Below are positions 62,409-64,000 of a DNA stretch of 64,000 bases, one piece after another (position 1 is the stretch's first letter; each line of letters starts with the position of its first letter). The notes beneath the pieces are model-generated. The model saw only the letters and a program-made list of their open reading frames with translations, searched no databases and was not told the origin of the DNA. The translations under genes were made by a program, and so were the position numbers. The DNA is from a virus: positions 1 through 64,000 of IMG/VR virus record IMGVR_UViG_3300028800_000096; one strand, 5' to 3'.

Positions 62409-63314
62409 ATGGGTGGTGTAATTACATCCGGTTCGCATCCAAAATCTCTTTGGCCGGGCGTCAAAGCATGGTTTGGACGCGAGTATTCAAAGTATCCCGA
62501 GGTCTGGAAAGAACTGTTTGACGAAGACAGCTCGGACAAGTCGTATGAAGAAGACGTCGAGCTTACTGGCTTCGGGCTTATTCCGGTAAAGCCTGAAGGT
62601 TCGGCGATCGAGTACGATTCGGAAACGCAGGGATACACCAAGCGCTATACCAACGTCACGTATGGTGGTGGCTATATCGTGACGCAGGAAGCGCTTGAAG
62701 ACGACCTCTATGAGAAAGTCTCCAAGCGCCGTTCTGCGGCTCTTGCGTTCTCGGCTCAGACGACCAAAGAGACGGTGCACGCCAACATCTTCAATCGCGC
62801 CTTTACCTCCGGATACAACGGCGGTGATGGCGTGTCGATGATTGACGCGAGCCATCCTACGGCATCTGGCGTGCAGTCGAACGAGTTAGCCGTCGCGGCC
62901 GACCTTTCGGAAGCCTCCCTTGAGGATGCTTGCATTCTGGTGATGAATGCGACGAACTCACGTGGCCTCCGCATCCAGCTCCGTCCCACGAAGCTGGTTG
63001 TTCCGACGAGCCTCCACTTTGATGCCCGTCGCATCATCGAGTCCGAACTGCAGAACGACACTGCGAACAATGCCAAGAACATCGTTGGCGGCATGTTCAA
63101 GGGTGGCCTCGTGTCATGGTCGTTCCTGTCGGACCCGAACGCTTGGTTTGTTCTGACGGATTGCCCTGAAGGTCTGAAGCACTATACGCGCCGGCCGGGC
63201 AAATTCGAGCAGGATAACGACTTCTCGACGTCAAACGCCCGTGCCAAGTTCACCGAGCGCTACAGCGCTGGCTGGACGGACTGGCGTCGTGTGTTTGGGT
63301 CGTCTGGCGCTTAA
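62409..63314 (+). CDS. major capsid protein
   Basis: 301 residues. KSLWPGVKAWFGREYSKYPE is the long N-arm, TYGGGYIVTQEALEDDLYEK the E-loop region, LEDACILVMNATNSRGLRIQ and LRPTKLVVPTSLHFDARRII the P-domain, and DPNAWFVLTDCPEGLKHYTR the A-domain. It follows the Mu gpT/HK97-fold pattern of major head subunits in P22- and Mu-like phages. Confidence 0.85.
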   Translation: MGGVITSGSHPKSLWPGVKAWFGREYSKYPEVWKELFDEDSSDKSYEEDVELTGFGLIPVKPEGSAIEYDSETQGYTKRYTNVTYGGGYIVTQEALEDDLYEKVSKRRSAALAFSAQTTKETVHANIFNRAFTSGYNGGDGVSMIDASHPTASGVQSNELAVAADLSEASLEDACILVMNATNSRGLRIQLRPTKLVVPTSLHFDARRIIESELQNDTANNAKNIVGGMFKGGLVSWSFLSDPNAWFVLTDCPEGLKHYTRRPGKFEQDNDFSTSNARAKFTERYSAGWTDWRRVFGSSGA

Positions 63315-63333
63315 CCTAGCTTCCAAATCAATG

Positions 63334-63365
63334 AACCCGGCTGCAGCAATGTGGCCGGGTTTTTC
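63334..63365 (+). terminator. intrinsic terminator after the capsid gene
   Basis: AACCCGGC pairs with GCCGGGTT around a 12-base loop and is followed by TTTT. A second, weaker hairpin (CGCCC..GGGCG, 63377-63391) follows it. Confidence 0.85.
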
Positions 63366-63428
63366 ATTCTGACAGCGCCCCTCGCGGGCGTTTAAACCTG
63401 AACGCTTTCAGATCAAAGGATCTTACAC

Positions 63429-64000
63429 ATGGCCGCCCCTTCACGCTTTCCTTCCGGCGTTACCAACGTCGTTAAGCAAAATCCGATGGGCATGCTCGGC
63501 ATGCCGGATCCGACGCAGTTTCACACCTTCTTCGATGACTTCGATCGCTATGTCGTCGGCGATTGGACCATCACGACCACCGAGGCTGGCGGAAGTTCGG
63601 CGTCGGAAGCCTTGGCCGATGTTGATGGTGGCGTTCTTCTGATCACCAACGACGCTGCGGACAATGATGCTGACTTCTTCCAGAAGATTGGCGCGAGCTT
63701 CTTGATGGAAGCTGGCAAGTCGGCTTGGTTCAAGGCCCGTTTCAAGGTCTCGGACGCGACGCAGTCGGATTTCGTGATCGGTCTGCAGATCACCGATACG
63801 TCACCACTCGATGCAACGGACGGCATCTATTTCCAGAAAGATGACGGCGACGCCAACCTGGACTTCTATGTCCGTAAGAACGCGACGACGGGATCGAACA
63901 GCGCCTCGGCGATTGCGACCGTGGCCGATGATACCTTCATGACGGTGGCCTGGTATTACGACGGCAAATCGAGCGTCGCATACTTCGTCAATGACGTGCA
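63429..64000 (+). CDS. virion protein with jelly-roll features (cut by window end)
   Basis: 190 residues seen, still open at the right edge. FPSGVTNVVKQNPMGMLGMP, then FHTFFDDFDRYVVGDWTIT and a jelly-roll pattern (FKARFKVSDATQSDFVIGLQ, GIYFQKDDGDANLDFYVRKN) of LamG-like folds. It is probably a further capsid or head-fibre protein and begins the genes that would join the left end of the window. Confidence 0.7.
   Translation, partial: MAAPSRFPSGVTNVVKQNPMGMLGMPDPTQFHTFFDDFDRYVVGDWTITTTEAGGSSASEALADVDGGVLLITNDAADNDADFFQKIGASFLMEAGKSAWFKARFKVSDATQSDFVIGLQITDTSPLDATDGIYFQKDDGDANLDFYVRKNATTGSNSASAIATVADDTFMTVAWYYDGKSSVAYFVNDV

Overview
The window is most of the genome of a temperate, short-tailed (podovirus-like) phage of an alphaproteobacterium. 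The evidence for a phage is a terminase, a P22-type portal, a Mu/HK97-type major capsid protein, P22 gp4/gp10-like tail-neck proteins, DNA-ejection proteins, a complete lysis cassette, an integrase with an adjacent tRNA-derived attachment core, and a CI/Cro-type switch. The host assignment rests on a full-length GcrA cell-cycle regulator, an Omp25/31-type outer-membrane barrel, an alphaproteobacterial tRNA-Arg(CCG) 3' end used as att core, moderately high G+C, and many small proteins of the kind found in rhizobial phages. Both window ends fall inside virion genes and the head genes at the right end lead into the tail genes at the left end. With the att core lying in the middle beside int, the sequence looks like a circular or circularly permuted phage map cut at an arbitrary point, not an integrated prophage.

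Layout: 1-14.2 kb (+) holds tail and neck proteins, a tailspike, repeat proteins and the ejection proteins, with two short minus-strand genes inserted. 14.5-19.1 kb (+) holds a second fibre-like protein and lysis (endolysin, i-spanin, o-spanin, holin candidates). 19.3-24.2 kb (mostly -) holds a glycosyltransferase, an HNH nuclease, an endonuclease VII-like gene, RtcB RNA ligase, attP, integrase and an excisionase-like gene. 24.2-39.8 kb (-) is one very long leftward early operon whose genes are mostly joined by ATGA/TGATG overlaps: about twenty small unknown genes, an ASCH protein, a DNA methyltransferase, a SNF2-like helicase, Bet recombinase, Gp157, HNH nucleases and, unexpectedly, an outer-membrane beta-barrel. 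39.8-42.2 kb is the immunity region: leftward promoter with operators and a leader terminator, three small secreted or membrane-protein genes, an S24-type repressor, and divergent PRM/PR with a Cro-like gene that seems leaderless. 42.8-51.8 kb (+) is the rightward early operon: GcrA, a replication initiator-like gene with an AT-rich repeat region (origin candidate), DnaB helicase, primase-polymerase and small genes. 52.2-52.6 kb is a regulatory gap with a sigma70-like promoter, an intrinsic terminator just downstream and a palindrome. 52.6-64 kb (+) is the packaging and head module: a protein with an ADP-ribosyltransferase-like region, TerS, TerL, portal, a GroES-like co-chaperonin, scaffold, decoration protein and capsid.

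How it works together (inference): the repressor binds repeats of the form GGTAC-N5-GTACC that cover the -10 boxes of PL, PR and PRM. PL transcription must also pass a strong hairpin-T6 terminator before the first gene. PR drives Cro, GcrA and replication. A promoter at 52.4 kb has a GANTC (CcrM) site in its spacer and a terminator directly behind it, which makes it a candidate target for the phage GcrA and for antitermination control of late genes.

The least explained observations are portable gene-junction repeats in the leftward operon that carry both the C-terminal tail of one protein and the ribosome-binding site of the next gene, the outer-membrane protein in the recombination operon, the ART-like protein beside the terminase, and the two terminator-gated promoters.
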